Part shown: positions 1-13,007 of the stretch, one piece after another
How positions within the stretch are numbered: position 1 is the stretch's first letter
Layout: every line of letters begins with the position of its first letter
Source of the DNA: Volvox africanus
Taxonomy: Eukaryota; Chlorophyta; Chlorophyceae; Chlamydomonadales; Volvocaceae
Assembly: GCA_030268105.1 (NCBI GenBank)
Contig: BSDZ01000079.1
Coordinates: 2,857,501 to 2,921,500, forward strand
Reading direction: 5' to 3'
DNA length: 64,000 bases
The notes under the pieces: generated by a model
Databases searched by the model: none
Told to the model about the DNA's origin: nothing
The model's input: only the letters and a program-made list of their open reading frames with translations
Program-made: the position numbers and the translations under genes

Positions 1-3000
1 GCAGGCGCTACAGGACGCATCCGCGTAGCCACATAGTAAGGCGTCCTGAAACTGGCCACCATCAAGCCAATCACAATGATGCATCTGATGATCAAAGCAA
101 GACACAACATACGGCGCCCACGCGGGCAAATGTGAATGCCGCTCTAGTGGCATGACTTCGTGACCCCGCGCAGCATCTGCACCTGCCAGTCCTGAGCCCA
201 GCTCGCCGCCCGGATCAACCGTTTGGTACATACGTGCTTCCGCTACCATTCGCGCGGCCTCATTCACGGCATTGATGAGCTGCAAAAGGGTTCCAGCAAG
301 CATATCGCATGGTAACCAGGTTAGCAAGAAGGACGGCTCATCACAAACCGCGTGGGACCCTGTGATTGCTTGGATAATGTAGACCTCGAGCTAATACAGT
401 TAAGTCCATGGCAAACACCACTGCGTCCAGTCCACGTCTGACCCAATGGTTGCCCGAGTCGGTCGTTGCATCGCTTCTCAGCCCACACCCGTATGACCCA
501 CCACCAAGCACATTTCCTCGGCAACTTACTAGCCAGGCCACCTCCAGAATCTCTGTCGTCTGCTCGTTGCCCTGGTGCTGACGCCTTATCGCAGCAATGT
601 ACGCCATCCACGCTTTGCTTATTCCCAGGCATGCCTGCAAGCGTATGGAGGCCAGCCAGCGCTGAGGCAAGACCCCGCTAGCGTCATGGGCACGCAGCCC
701 AGTGCCACAGTCCGATAGATCAACAGCGCCAAACGCACACAGGCTATTTGAGGCAATGCGCCATCTCGCCAGCTTAATTGAAAGCCTATGTCGCGATATA
801 TGCACTTGATTGCCGTTTCATGCCGAGGCATTAAAATGCAACGAGCTGTGGCGTTCATTTTCCTATCGACTACCGTCACTCCTGCCATCTCACACCATCA
901 TCGCCGGTCAAACGGCATTATCGGCTGCCGGCTGACTCTGAAATCCCGACATCCCAATTCACTTCCCGCAGCAGTTCCGCAACGGTTTCAAGACCCCACC
1001 CAGCTCCCGAAGCATCCACCTAACCTCCACGGATTTCTGCAGGCACCTCACCCTGGGTCGCCCCCTCACCTCCCGCTTCGAGTGCATCGCAGCGTCCAGC
1101 AACGGTGCAACTAAGCAAGCCCGCACGCAGCCTGACAACACACGCTCTGCCGCAGTCTTCTTCGCGGGGCGCTTTTCGCCGGTCACTGCCTCCGACTTCG
1201 CTGCCGGTCGGGATGCTGCCGCCAGCTCTCCCAGTGCACTGAACGCAGCGTCACGCACATCCTGCGGTCCCACCGACGAAGCCGAAGATAGTCCAAGTTT
1301 CACGTTTGTCCACGCATGCACTGACCTTGGTGATCTGGATGTTATTCATAGGACAGGAGTATCCCATGTGGCCTAGCCATCCCTCTCTGTAGAGGCCCGC
1401 GTGCATTATAACTTCAATCAACAGCTAAAAATGTTACTGTAGCTTGCTGGTTGCAACATTCAAAGCAGCTCTTAGCATGCGTGGGGCCTCTATTGTTTCT
1501 TACCGGCTGTGAATCTTCTGTCAACACCAGGCATATCCGGATTGCTTCCTCCGCCCCGTACGCGCCTTCCCGCCATAGCGGACCCCCACCGGCAGCGCAC
1601 AGTGCGCCCAAGAGCTTCAGGCATCCCGCCCGGACTTCGTCGCACGTCCTATCCTGTCATGGACGAAACAATACCCGAGTGGGAAGTGATAAAAATTTAC
1701 GCAAAAGAAGCTCTGCGAATGAGGACAGCATTTATCGCAGGGACCAGATGCAGCACCCTAAAACTCGGACGGAGTGTCACGAGAGTCCAAGAGGCACTTT
1801 ATTGCATGCCACACCTTGCCATTGCATAGCCTCCCGCCCGGTGCTGCTAAACGTGCCACATAAACCAGTACTGATGAAGGCTATTGTCGCATGCAAATCT
1901 TATTCAGAAACCAACACTGGACGCATACTACTAGCTGAATGGGCTTTTACGATACCTTGGCGTAGCGCTGGACGATCGACCAAGCGTCTGCTTGCACTGT
2001 CGGTGCGGAGCGGTCCGTGGGGCTCATGCCGCGCACTACTGCCGCTGCCAATCGCAGCGAGGCGTACCGCACGGACGTCTGGTTGCCACCTTTGGCGACG
2101 GTGCGCAGCGCGATGCCAATTGACTCTGGCGCCGAGTTTCCCAACATCCTGGTCAACCGAATTTCGATGCATTGGCGATGTTTCGTAATGGCGATGTTTA
2201 GAAACACATGTAACAGTGGAAAATGGGTGAGTAAAATGCAGCGTGGACGAACCCCTTTATCGCCGGGCTAATGGTCGGAAAACTTAGCAATTGCAAATTT
2301 TGCTTTAAGTTGCAACTTTTACCCTATGAGAAAATCCCAACTCTTGGAAGGTTCATGAGCTGAAGATTATAAAGCGGGTGCGCAAAGCAGATAACTCACG
2401 CAGCTAAGCCCTCCCACCTACTGGAACGCTTACCTGCCGTAATGCATATGCAGGTGCGCCAACAAATCCAGCAGACCCACACGAATGGGCTACAAATCAG
2501 ACACAGGAAGAACCAGTCACTGGCGATCGATTGCCCAAGATAAAATCAAAGTGCGTTGGCAGTGTCGCCAAAAAAAGGAGCGCACACACACTGTCGGGGA
2601 TTGATGTGATTCCCAGAATTGCCGTGGGCACGGTGGAGCACGATCGGAAGAGAAAACACAGATACATATTGGATATATTGCGTTAAATTATAGGCACTGG
2701 CAACATGCACGTGATGCGAATACTAAGCCCCGCAGCGGTGGCCAAGCATATGTGAACCTATTGAAAACCCACCTCCGCCGTGGATCTGCTCATGCCCTCT
2801 TTACTGTCAAGGTACGTTTGTAGCACGTTCACGCGTGTGTATATGGAGATAGAATCGCCATGGGCAAACATGGACGAGAAGCAGTTGTAAATGAGGCGGC
2901 GTACCTAGGAGGACAGGGCCAAAATTCGGCAGGTGTTCGTGAAACTGGCATGTGGGCGACGCAATGATAGGTGGCATAGGTGATGCGGTTCTTGGCTGAG

Positions 3001-3590
3001 CCAGGCAAGCGACGAGCAGCATCGCGCGAGCAGGAATCGTATGGTCATATATTTATTGCATAGAAGGGTAGATCGAACGGTTACTGCCGTACGGACCCGA
3101 CCGCTGCAAAAACCATACCAGACACACCAAAATTAAGTAAATTATTCTTCATGTGCAGCATGGGCGAATTGCTGTTAATAAATGACTTTACGGCGAAGCT
3201 CGGCGGGGAACAGACACATCACTGACGGAATGATACCTCAACAACCACTCTTTGGCTGCATAGATTCACTGCATGCCCTTACCTAAAATTCCATTCCATG
3301 CCTCTTCCCCTTCCAAAACTTACGGCAGAACCAATACCATGCGCAAGCACATCATACAGCATCGCCTCGCATTGCCGCTGATGCTGCTTAAGAATAGTTT
3401 TATCGGTGCGTGGTATTGTGGCCACCAGCTTCTGCAGCAGCTCCAATAGCTGCACGCCATCGGGCTTCCCAGACTTGCTGTTTCCAACAAGCAATTCAAG
3501 TTCTGCCATAAATATAGGAAAAGGAAGGCATTCTTCTTCGTCTAAATGAGCACCAGGAGCCACCCCAGGCTCCTTCATGATTGGCAACAT
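1..3590 (-). CDS. HEATR5: HEATR5/SWEETIE-family HEAT-repeat protein, N-terminal part (runs off left edge)
   Basis: Large HEAT-repeat protein; animal HEATR5 works with AP-1/clathrin traffic and plant SWEETIE affects trehalose and starch metabolism. Eight exons were assembled on the minus strand with matching phase: 3590-3324, 2904-2773, 2489-2434, 2148-1956, 1653-1504, 1261-1070, 634-530 and 279 to beyond base 1, giving about 458 residues so far. Family landmarks appear in the right order: LLQKLVATIPRTD and HQRQCEAMLYDVLAHG in exon 1, VRRLIYNCFSSMFAHGDSIS in exon 2, PIRVGLLDLLAHLHMHYG in exon 3, DVRDAAFSALGELAAASR followed by a PAKK segment in exon 6. This matches the start of plant SWEETIE nearly blockwise. 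The start chosen is the ATG at 3590; an in-frame ATG at 3509 is the alternative. The last visible exon is the least certain. It is divergently placed to the lumen-protein gene at 3981. Confidence 0.8.
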
Positions 3591-3980
3591 TTCCAATGCT
3601 CATAAAGTAATAATTGTAAAAATCATTTTGTAAAAAATCACAAACACAGATAACTAGGGAATGTGTATTTACCAAGTGCAACATGCTGCCACCAGAACTT
3701 CCCATTTGCCGTACGTGCTGGAAGATTGAAAAATCTCCCGCAGCAAAATGCGTTGCTATGTAGTTCATACTGGATACGGGAAACAAGGGATTGTCCAGCT
3801 ACGCAGGTTTCGGGCTTCGTGTAGTCGGTGGGGGTTGCGGCTTGAGGTCGGCCGAAGTGGTCGTCAGTCGCTTTCTGGATCCTTATACACCAATTCATGA
3901 AGGAGTTGTAATTCATTCGAGATCAGGACCCAGGGATAAATTTTGGTGCAAAAACGTCTAGAGCTTCTCCGCCACCACGA
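3591..3980. promoter_or_regulatory. Shared 5' region of a divergent gene pair
   Basis: About 390 bases lie between the first ATG of the HEATR5-like gene (minus) and the ATG of the lumen-protein gene (plus). The stretch must hold both 5' untranslated regions and both promoters. No convincing TATA or other named element was identified. Open frames on the minus strand here (3638-3916) look non-coding. Confidence 0.4.
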
Positions 3981-5024
3981 ATGGCGACCACCCAAATGCT
4001 CCGTCCCTGTGCGCTGCACCGTGCATCAGCGCCCTTCCAGCGCACAGCACAAAGCTCAGCAGCTGTTGGACAAGCTGGACCGGGCCCAGGCTCAAGTTCA
4101 ACGCCAGCAGCCGTGCCGTCTGCTGCGTCCTGCATTTCGCCAGTAAAAGCGACGAGACTGCAAACACCATCATTAGACCGACGAGATATTCTCCTTCTAT
4201 CGAGTTCTCTGGTGGTGTCTCATCTCGCTCAGCTCACGGGATCCAGTTCCGTGCACGCCGCTGGGCAAGGCCTCAACCGCTACATACGACGCAAAACCCT
4301 TGACCCGTGAGTACTAGTTACACCTTGTTAGCACAATCCCCTATATGCTAACTTTTTTGACGAGCCCGATATCCCTGGTTATTCGACAGGCTTGAGACTT
4401 ATGTCCCTCTTGTATTGGAGGCGCGAAGCGTCCTTTCACAGGCGAAGTCCCTCGCGACGAAGGATGTCGGTGCAGGGCGAGATCTACTTCGCCAAGGACC
4501 TTATAGGTAGGTTATGATTGATTTCCAGGCATGTAACCGTGCTTGTATGGGTGCCTGCGTCGGCCGATTTGCTGGTCCCGTCTATCTTCATGTAATAGTG
4601 CAATTGACCCAAATCGTCTATCCTGATCGTACCATGCAGTGGTCTCCGGGATAACATTCGTGCTATTGGGGAGTATGCCGCGCGTGATGGACGCACAAAC
4701 GAGGTCGGACCACTGGTGACCGGGTTCTTCAAGGCCCTGGAGTCGTACGACCAGCTTCTCTACAATGCGCTGCGTGAGAGAACGACTCCGAGGCCGGAGG
4801 ACGTGGAGGCGCGCATCCAGGACATATATTCGGCGTTTGACCGGCTGCTGGCCACTGTGCCGGCGGATATCCTGGATCGTGCCAACCAGGTGCTAGAGGT
4901 CGCAGCAGCTAAGGCTACAGGAGGCATTGACGGCGCAACTTCCAGCAGCCCTGACACTGCTCCAAAAACTGGCACGTCAGTTTTAGATGATGAGGCAGCC
5001 GAGCTGGTGATGCTCTTACGCTAG
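3981..5024 (+). CDS. Tat-targeted thylakoid lumen protein, MPH2 / 16.5-kDa-lumen-protein-like
   Basis: Three exons (3981-4306, 4390-4506, 4640-5024) give 275 residues with consistent phase. Residues 1 to about 95 look like a bipartite transit peptide: a Ser/Ala/Pro-rich stroma-targeting part, then a twin arginine (LDRRDILLLSSSLVVSHLA) with a hydrophobic stretch ending in VHAA, the pattern of a Tat lumen signal. The mature part begins with RRKTLDPLETYVPLVLEAR and continues with GPYSGLRDNIRAIGEYAA and a helical LLATVPADILDRA segment. As I remember the family, this matches the plant thylakoid-lumen 16.5-kDa protein (MPH2), which supports photosystem II repair under changing light. Lumen location is strongly suggested by the signal; the exact family is less sure. 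Neighbour is the divergent HEATR5-like gene. Confidence 0.75.
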
Positions 5025-7489
5025 TGTAATGGGGCCACTGGCGGCGTAAGATATAGGCTTGAAGCAGCGCCGCCGTCATTGCAGGGGTAATGCTCAGGGC
5101 TTTGACGTTCGTCACGAGGGCTTGAATGGCATTGTGGGTGCTGCACACTGGGATATCGGCCATGTATGGGTAATTAAACCGACTTCGGATGCAACCGTAA
5201 GCGGTGAGCAAAAGCTAAGGTATAGCTGCTGATGGGTCGATATGATCTCGATTTTGTGGGGCGCTGGGATGGAGACGGCGCCGCCGAGAGGCCGATTTAA
5301 GGCAGAAGTATACTTATTATTTATCATTATGCATATTGCTGATGCACATGGGGGGCATTGCACCCACAGAATGCCGCGACCCAGCGTCTGCGCTAAACTG
5401 TGATGTTAGCACATTATAGTGCGTGCCTCTAGCACAAACTTTGATGTTTTGATGTGCTGCTTGGTTAGCTTTCGCACATGCTTGTCACTTGTCCCCGTTG
5501 CCAAATCCTTTTTTCGAAGGAGGAGAGGGCTACTTGGGGAAAGACGGAAAGGCATGGTTCGTTTTGCAGGTACGAAGCTTCGTAACGGGCATTTTTTGCG
5601 GTTCTCCCACCGCTGACATATTCGGCTTACGTCAAGGATTGTGGATGCTTAACAGCACTGAATACGGGCGTGCGGGAACGTGACATACACAATAAAACAA
5701 TCAAGCTTCCGCAAAATGTTACAAGTTCCCGTTGCCTGCTTTCCCTTTCCTACTGAGTTTATCCGTGCAAGTGCATGAGCCGACGGCTGCTGGCTGAAGA
5801 AATCCGTGGAATCTGAATATCCGTGTCAAGAGGGATATTGTTTATGTGTGACAACCTTTTTCCTGTTGCTAACGTTGACCTAACCAGCCAACCTTGTCTG
5901 ACCTAAGGCAGCCAAATTCAATACGCCAGTATCGCAATTATTATCGCTACTGAAATGTCAGTGCTGTTACCTGGCCACCTATACGAAATAGGCGACGGGG
6001 TCCTGGTGGCGCCACGTTACTGCGCATGGGGTGAATTGGCGCTGCAGTCACACCCCGCTACAATGCGGCACGATATTCGCACTTATCGACGACCTTTTAG
6101 GGACAAGCCATGCCAAGGAAGGTGTTCTTATCTCAAGGCACTGTGGGAGATCGTCAATATGTATGTGACGCCATTTGGTGCTACCTATTTCCACCCTTGG
6201 TGCTTATCGCCCACCCGACCTTCTTTCACGGCTGTGTCCTCGATCAATTTGAAGGAGTGGACACTGGGCCAGTCCACAACTCGGACCCAACCACACAACT
6301 CCGGATCCTGACACCCGGGCGAACACCGCCCACAAAAAGTCCCGAGCAGCAGTCTCAGACTTCCACAGGCGCGCTATATGGCAGGCGGCCTGGGGCGCCC
6401 TGGCCCTAAATCACCAGCATCACTGGTTCACCTTGTATTTATGTACGCCGGCGTCCTGTGTGCCAGTGGTCCCAGTTCTGGTAAAATTATGGACACCCGC
6501 AGGAAAGCCACACGAACAGCCAAAGCATCCAAGGCACAGTGCATACAGCCTTTCCCCCTTTGGAATCGCATACATCTCTCTTAGGCAATGCATAGCTAAG
6601 ACGCCTCAGCCGGATTCGGAAGGACATAGAACTCCCACCCCCCGTTCACCCGCGACACCGTATCACCGTAGCATCGCTGCATGGCCCGTCCAACGTTTCC
6701 CTTCCATACGGGAAATCTCTTAATTCTGGCTTTTGTTTTGGGGAACCGCGCGCCTGCTGTCACTAGCAGGCATACCACCGCAGCTCACTTGCCTGGCCCT
6801 TGTCCCAGACCATAACAAATACTATACATAATTTCTAGGCAAGGGTGACGGGTGTACCTACAAATATTCGCCGAATGATGACGTCAGCCACAAACATACA
6901 TCGCCTATGTTTGTGATGTGTTCGCGAGTCCGCTTGTGACATCCCCATGTTCACAGCTCCCCATTCAGCCGTGTTGCACTCGACCCTGGCAGCGCCACTC
7001 GCAATTCTCAAAAGGAAGCTTGACATATCCGTCCTTCATCGACACTCAATGCCTGGTGCCAATCAAGGACGTCCTGACCAGAAACTGTACAATGCAGTTC
7101 GTTTTGCCAATCGCTGGTACAAAAACCTACTCCTTCAACCCAGCTGCTTCATCCGTCCCCAAAACCCCGAACCCGGTTGTATCATAACCACTAAGCGATT
7201 ACGGCTCGGTGGGTGTCCGGACGGGCTTGAGGTTACGTCTTATTGTTGCTGTTGCCGTTGCTGCTGCTGCGCACGGGAAAACGACGAGTTCTTTCCCCAG
7301 CCACCGCTCCACAACCCTACCAGGCCGGACTGGATGGACGCCATCAAGGTTGGCTTGGCAACCTGCAAGTGATAGAGAAGGGAAAGACATCCGCACCGAG
7401 GGTATCCTTGTATTCATTACCAGCGGAACACTGACTAAGCTGTCCTCATCCCCCAGCGACATCAGTGCCATTCAATACCCGTCCAACGC
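5025..7489. other. No gene resolved; 3' flanks of two convergent genes
   Basis: This 2.5-kb stretch lies between the stop of the lumen-protein gene (plus) and the stop of the kinase gene (minus). Open frames of up to 141 codons occur on both strands (for example plus 5955-6311 and 6947-7372), but none shows a recognisable family, phase-compatible splice partners or a codon pattern like the neighbours. It should contain both 3' untranslated regions. I see no repeat or mobile element in it. Confidence 0.4.
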
Positions 7490-10400
7490 CTAACGCACCT
7501 CCTGCGCCTCAATGTGCTTGATGGCCCCGCCCAGCATGTCGGCCAAGCTTGCGAAGTCGGGACGCATCTCCGGGTCAAACTGGCAAGCCAGCCGCAAGAC
7601 AACCTGCAGACAGGCGAAACAACGACGGATGAGCATGCAGCTCAAGAACTGAGCCTTCTCCATGTGGCCGTAAGGAAATCATGAAGAATGAGAATGAAGA
7701 ATGAGCTGAGCTGTAGTTGACGGTGAAGGTGCGGAGTTGCATAGGACTAAAGGATAGGATTCCTTAGCTGTGCATCAAGAATTCAGGCGAAACGCCGACA
7801 TGGTAAGGCGAGGCAACGGTACACGACGCCGACATGATGGGGTCAGCTCACACAGCTACGCATGGCAAGCCCAATGTCCAACGCCCTTTGCACATGGAGC
7901 CCGAGGTCGGTAGAAGCTGCATCTGCATTGCCCGACGACGAAACCCGTGATTCGTTACGCCGCAGTCAACATCTCCCATTCTGCAAGCCGCCTGCCCACC
8001 TGCACCTCCTCGTGAACATTCGGAGGTGCCGTGGGTGCAAGCTCCTCAGCCGAAACCGCCAGGGCCACCTGTGGGACATCATCACGGGGTATAAACAGAG
8101 CATCGGCACAATTAGAAATACAGAGCAAAAGGAGGCAATTTAGATATAACAGAGGAAGGATGAGGACGGGGTCATTTAGGGCACGATAAAATGGTGAAAT
8201 GATGGCGCGGATTGGTTGGTACGGTTCCGCGAGCATTCAAAATTGTCAAGGTGAATATGAACTGAAACACGTACAATGAAGCACGAACCACCATTACACA
8301 GTAGTCACACGGCTAGGCCACGGGTGGAACCTGGCGCTGGCGGCAATTATTACATCCTAATTGTGCATACATTGTGATGTGCGTACATTGTAATGTGCAG
8401 TTGTGAGGAAAGGATGATGACACGCATGTAGGCTGCGTTATTTTATTCACCTGCACGGGCGTCATGTACATGTTGCTGTATGGCATCGCACACGTGATGC
8501 ACTCGGACAGCAGCACGCCCCAGCTCCACACATCGGCCTTGGTATCGTAGATTTCGTGCCTGCGGCAGACCAAGGACGAACATGCGCAGCTGCCACCTCT
8601 CCCAGGCTCTAACCTTAGCCAATCAACATCGTTGGGATCTCACCGCAGTTTCTCGCCCTTGGATGCGGGTACACAATGAAGCCCGCGCGCTATACCCAAC
8701 ATCCCCAAATACACAGCTTCCTCAAGGGCTTCTGAACTTCCCTCCTCCTGCATTTAATACCTTCCCCCCATTCTGATATAGCCCCGAGGCGCCTATCGCG
8801 CTGCACCCCTGGGTTGAACAGCTTCACACCTACATAGAGACTGCAAGTCCATTTATCCTTACGAACTCCCAGATGCTATGCTTGGACGCAATGCGACGCT
8901 TACCATGCTAGGTCCAAACCGCACCGTTCATGTCCCACGCACCAACCCAATCCTCTTCGACAAAAGAGTCCTCGTGCCCTCCCCTCGCCGCCTCACCGCA
9001 TCACCTCCGGCGCCATGTAAAGGTAGGTGCCCGTCTCGCCCGTAAGCGATGCCCGCGCCTGCTCCAACAGCCGTCTGCTCAACCCGAAGTCGCCCACCCG
9101 TGGCAACCCGCGCTGGTCCAGGTACACGTTAGCGGGTTTGAGGTCACGATGCAGCACCGGCGGGCGGCACGCCTCCAATGCACACATGCCCACGGCCACC
9201 TTTATATGGGGGTCAAGGCGGAGAAGCAAGGTTGACACATGCCAAGTTGCTTAGCCATTTCCTTACCCGTCTGAAGAGGCCCATGCCTACTTTCCAAAAT
9301 TGCTGGGATTGCTAATTGCTGGAATGAAGTGTGCGAACCCCGACCGCACCTGGTGCGCCATTTTCAGCCGTTCAAGCAAAGGTTTTACGGGCCTGGTTAG
9401 GCCGCCGCTCTGGGTGCCCGGTGCCGGGAGGCCACCGGGATGCAACCAGTCGCACAACGTGCCCCCCTGCGTAGCCAACAGAGCGAGGCCGACCCAGGGG
9501 TGTCGAACAGTCCAGGGACACATGCATTGCCACCAACACGAAGCCCAATAAATATACACTACTATCCTGCACAACGGAAAACCATCAGCGGGCACGCATG
9601 ATGCACTCGAGGCTTAACAGCAGAGGCAGCAAAAAACGAGATTACCGCAGCTGCACTCCCACCTGCGCTTTGCCACTGCGGCTGTTATAACCTTGCAATT
9701 GCTTCTCAGACGTTATCACATTTCATGATTCAAAATTCCGTCAGCTCCAATTATCTATCCTTAAATGCTGATCAGCCGTACCCAAACTCAAACGGTGCTG
9801 ACAGTGCAATACACATGAAGAGTCACCTGACACGGGCTCACACGTGCTACCAAGCCTATCTCTCTACGAACCGCGAGGTCCATCAGGACTGGTACGGAGA
9901 TCAGGGGTTCATAGCTGGTCTCAGGCATTCTGGAGGAGCCTTCCCTGTGAGCCTTCACCCACCGTCATGTACTCGGACACCAGCATCAATTTGTCTGGCC
10001 CCGACAGGCAAGCTCCCAAGAAGGGCACCACGTTCGGGTGTCGTATGTACGACATGCTCTCCACCTGATTACGGGGCCATCGTAGTACATAACGCAGTGA
10101 ATATAAACCGGGGTCATCAACCAAAAGAAAAACCCAAAAGGACTGAGCGGGCAGGGCACCCATAACGTCGGGGCGCGGCGCCTACAGGTGTTGAATTACA
10201 TAGATCAGACTGGTCCAGGGCAGCTACAGCAATGGCATCGGACGAACCGCAACTTAAGATGTAGAGTCAATGCTGCAAGCGAAGACTGGGTGAAACAGCG
10301 CCCGAGGTAAGGTGAGGGTAAGGCGACAAAGCCCAGGGTAGGGCGCATATGCCAGTACACGCGGCCCACCTGGACATAATGTCAGGCAGTACACGCTACA

Positions 10401-11580
10401 GCAATAGCAGTGGGATGCCTACCTCCCGCAAGAAGGTCGTCAGCTCCGCGCTGTGCCGTAGGCGCATCACTTTCACGGCCACGGCAGCATGGCGCCACAT
10501 GCCTAGGTAGGTGATTCCGAACTCACCCTCACCCAGCACTGATCCCATGGCCAACTGGGGCAGGGAGGCATTAGGTGCAGGGAGCCGCAGCATCTCTATC
10601 AGCATACAGAGTCGCAACTGCAATCGTTGGCTCCCTGGCCGGTGCTTTGTGGCATCTCGCCTGGGCGGTCGATGTCCTTGGGCAGCACATCGCTTACAGC
10701 TGCCAGAGTACTTGCAAGCCCATACTAACCGCCTGTACAAGCCAACACCATGTATCATGTATGTGTGCGGAGTCCCCTCGTGGACATCTCATACCGAGCG
10801 TCCACCGCTACGTTACGGCTGCAACCTTGCCTTGGTTTACCACAGCATCCCCAAACCTTACCATACTGGATCCTGTGGGGTTTGCAGGCTCTATATCGCG
10901 GCCATAACGGCTGCGAGCTGGTACTCACCTCGCCAGGCTGTATCAGCCAGCCCATGGCACGGCCCCGCTGCACGAGGGCCTCGAGCACTCGCTGCTGGTT
11001 GGGAGTCGGGTTGAAAGTCACCGAGCCGGGTCCAGGTCCTGCCCCACCAGTCGCCCACGCTGGGTCGCCTTGTCCCGCTGCCGCTCCTGACGATGCTGAT
11101 GATTCTACAGCATCCTGACTCGCCGTTTTCGCGGCCTGCATCTCCGCCGTCGCAGATATTAAGGAGGCTGGGTACAGCGCCGCAGACTCAGCTCGACGCT
11201 GGGCTTGCGATGCCGGCGCAGATTGCGCCGACGGCCCCGTGGCGGCTTGTAAGTCGGGGCTCGCCTGGGATATTTGTAAATAAAGAAGCTCCGTAACCTG
11301 CCGGGCATCTTCATCTGCGTCCGCTTCGCGGTCATCGGTGTTGCAGAGGGACGAAGCGGCCAGTAATGGTTGTCCGGAGGCTTCGGCGAGGGCACGCTCC
11401 AGGCGAGCGATGCGCTTTCGGGCTTGCACAAGTTTCTCCGCTAGGCTCTTCGCGTGAGCTGCCCAAGCGTCACGTTCCAGCTCAGTACGATCTAGAATAA
11501 TCGCGTCATTCTCAACTTGCGCTACGAGCATTGATCTGAGGCGATTGGCCGCTTCAATTTGCTCCAGGATGACCAGGTCG
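7490..11580 (-). CDS. Raf/TKL-type protein kinase with coiled-coil N-terminal region (5' end missing)
   Basis: Eight exons join in phase: 11580-10929, 10554-10423, 10064-9963, 9466-9350, 9199-8997, 8559-8451, 8068-8006, 7603-7490 (about 497 codons; stop TAG 7492-7490). The first visible exon has a heptad-like helical segment (ERDAWAAHAKSLAEKL and on) then a Ser/Ala/Gly-rich linker. The catalytic domain is complete: GEGEFGITY glycine loop, VAVKVM lysine, RHPNVVPFLG, hinge LMLVSEYMT, HRDLKPANV, DFGLS, APEVMR, DVWSWGVLL and FDPEMRPDF. All residues needed for phosphotransfer are present, so an active Ser/Thr (or dual) kinase is expected. The first visible exon starts in mid-codon (phase 2) after a TTTGTAG acceptor, so at least one 5' exon lies above 11580 and was not found. 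The substrate is unknown. Confidence 0.85.
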
Positions 11581-13007
11581 CTACAAACAAGAAGTGGCAC
11601 AAGTTACTCTTTGAATTAGATACGACTATAAACAGGCGAAAGACTCAATACGGCATCACGAGGGTTAGAATGTCGCCCATTGAGGTGCGATACCCAGCAT
11701 CTCCAAAGAACTGCAACCTCGCCCACCTGGTCGCACAATCTGCTTTAATGTGCATTTTCTCGCTCAATTTAAAGCCATCCGTTGATGTATAAAGTTTACC
11801 TCAGTTCAAATCCTAAATACTATACCACAGCAAAAATGTAGCTGGGTTCCTATTGACGAGTTATTACTAAGCACCACCTTGAATTTTCGATTTCCTTGTG
11901 GTATGGCATAGTTCAATGCCAAGAATTCGCTTGGCGTAAGGCCTTTTGGCGGGCAGACTGTACGGCTGCTAGTAATGCGCATATGCGCCACTGCCCGCTT
12001 CCCCTGGCCTCCTACATTTTTCCTTGTATATTTTTATGATCCAGTGAATTATATTAATCATAGACCCATATCCTCATGACTGAGCACCGCATATGTTGCT
12101 ACTGCAGACTACTGCAGTATTTGGAGTCCGACACTAACCACCCTACAGTCACGGTAATGAAGAGCGCATATCAATACGACTTAGTATCCTGAACAGTTGA
12201 AGTATAAACCTTCTGCGACGAATCTGTGTGCTAAGCTCACAATAAACACATCGCTCCATTAGGCTCCCTAGGGCTTCCCTCCGCGGTATATGGCGTGGAT
12301 GAAAGCTGCATAAAAAAGACTATCTAATTTGCCCACAATATATCTTAGAAGGCTTGCTTATCAATCGGGACAATATGTCAGGCTGCCGCACCACATGTCC
12401 ACAGTCGTCCGTGTCCCAAAGCCGCAGTCCAAAGCGATATGGCTTTCCGCTAAGCCTTGTGCAAGCCCCGTGTTAAGGTAGATTACTGGATTTATGCCGA
12501 GGTAACAAATAAAACAAAATCAAAGTGTTGGAATGTGAGCAACACTCATATACAAAAGAATGTCAGAGCAAGCAATACGGCACACGAGGGGCCGGGCGCT
12601 TTGCTGACTTCAACACAAAGTACGGTTATAGCGAAGGTCCGCGCTTGAAGCAAGTAACTGACCTACGCTATGGTCCTAACATATACCGGACTCGCACCTC
12701 CTCAAAACACATGTCAGCGGTCGTGCCCCATGTCATCCGGCCACTGTCGATCCTGCCAGATTCTTCTGGGAGGTACCACCACTTACGTATAAGGTGGCCA
12801 ACGATGGCCTGGCCAGGTAGTTCATTTCGACCCATGACCTCATTACGACTATATTGCACACTCGCCGAATCTCGGACAGCTTTCCGCATGTCAGCCGATC
12901 CATCTTTGTTTATCCGCCCAAGCTGTAATCGAGACACTCCCGTAATTTTACTCCCCTCTCGAAGACACTCCATATCTTGCAATCCGCAAAAAGCCACAGT
13001 GGCTTCC
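11581..13007. other. Unresolved stretch; should hold the kinase 5' exon(s)
   Basis: The kinase gene needs at least one upstream exon here, and the TLC gene's 3' untranslated region must run into it from 13008. Minus frames at 11806-11991 (containing LTPSEFLALNYAIPQ) and 12668-12997 are the only exon candidates. Neither has a family match or an obvious phase-correct junction to 11580. Confidence 0.35.
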
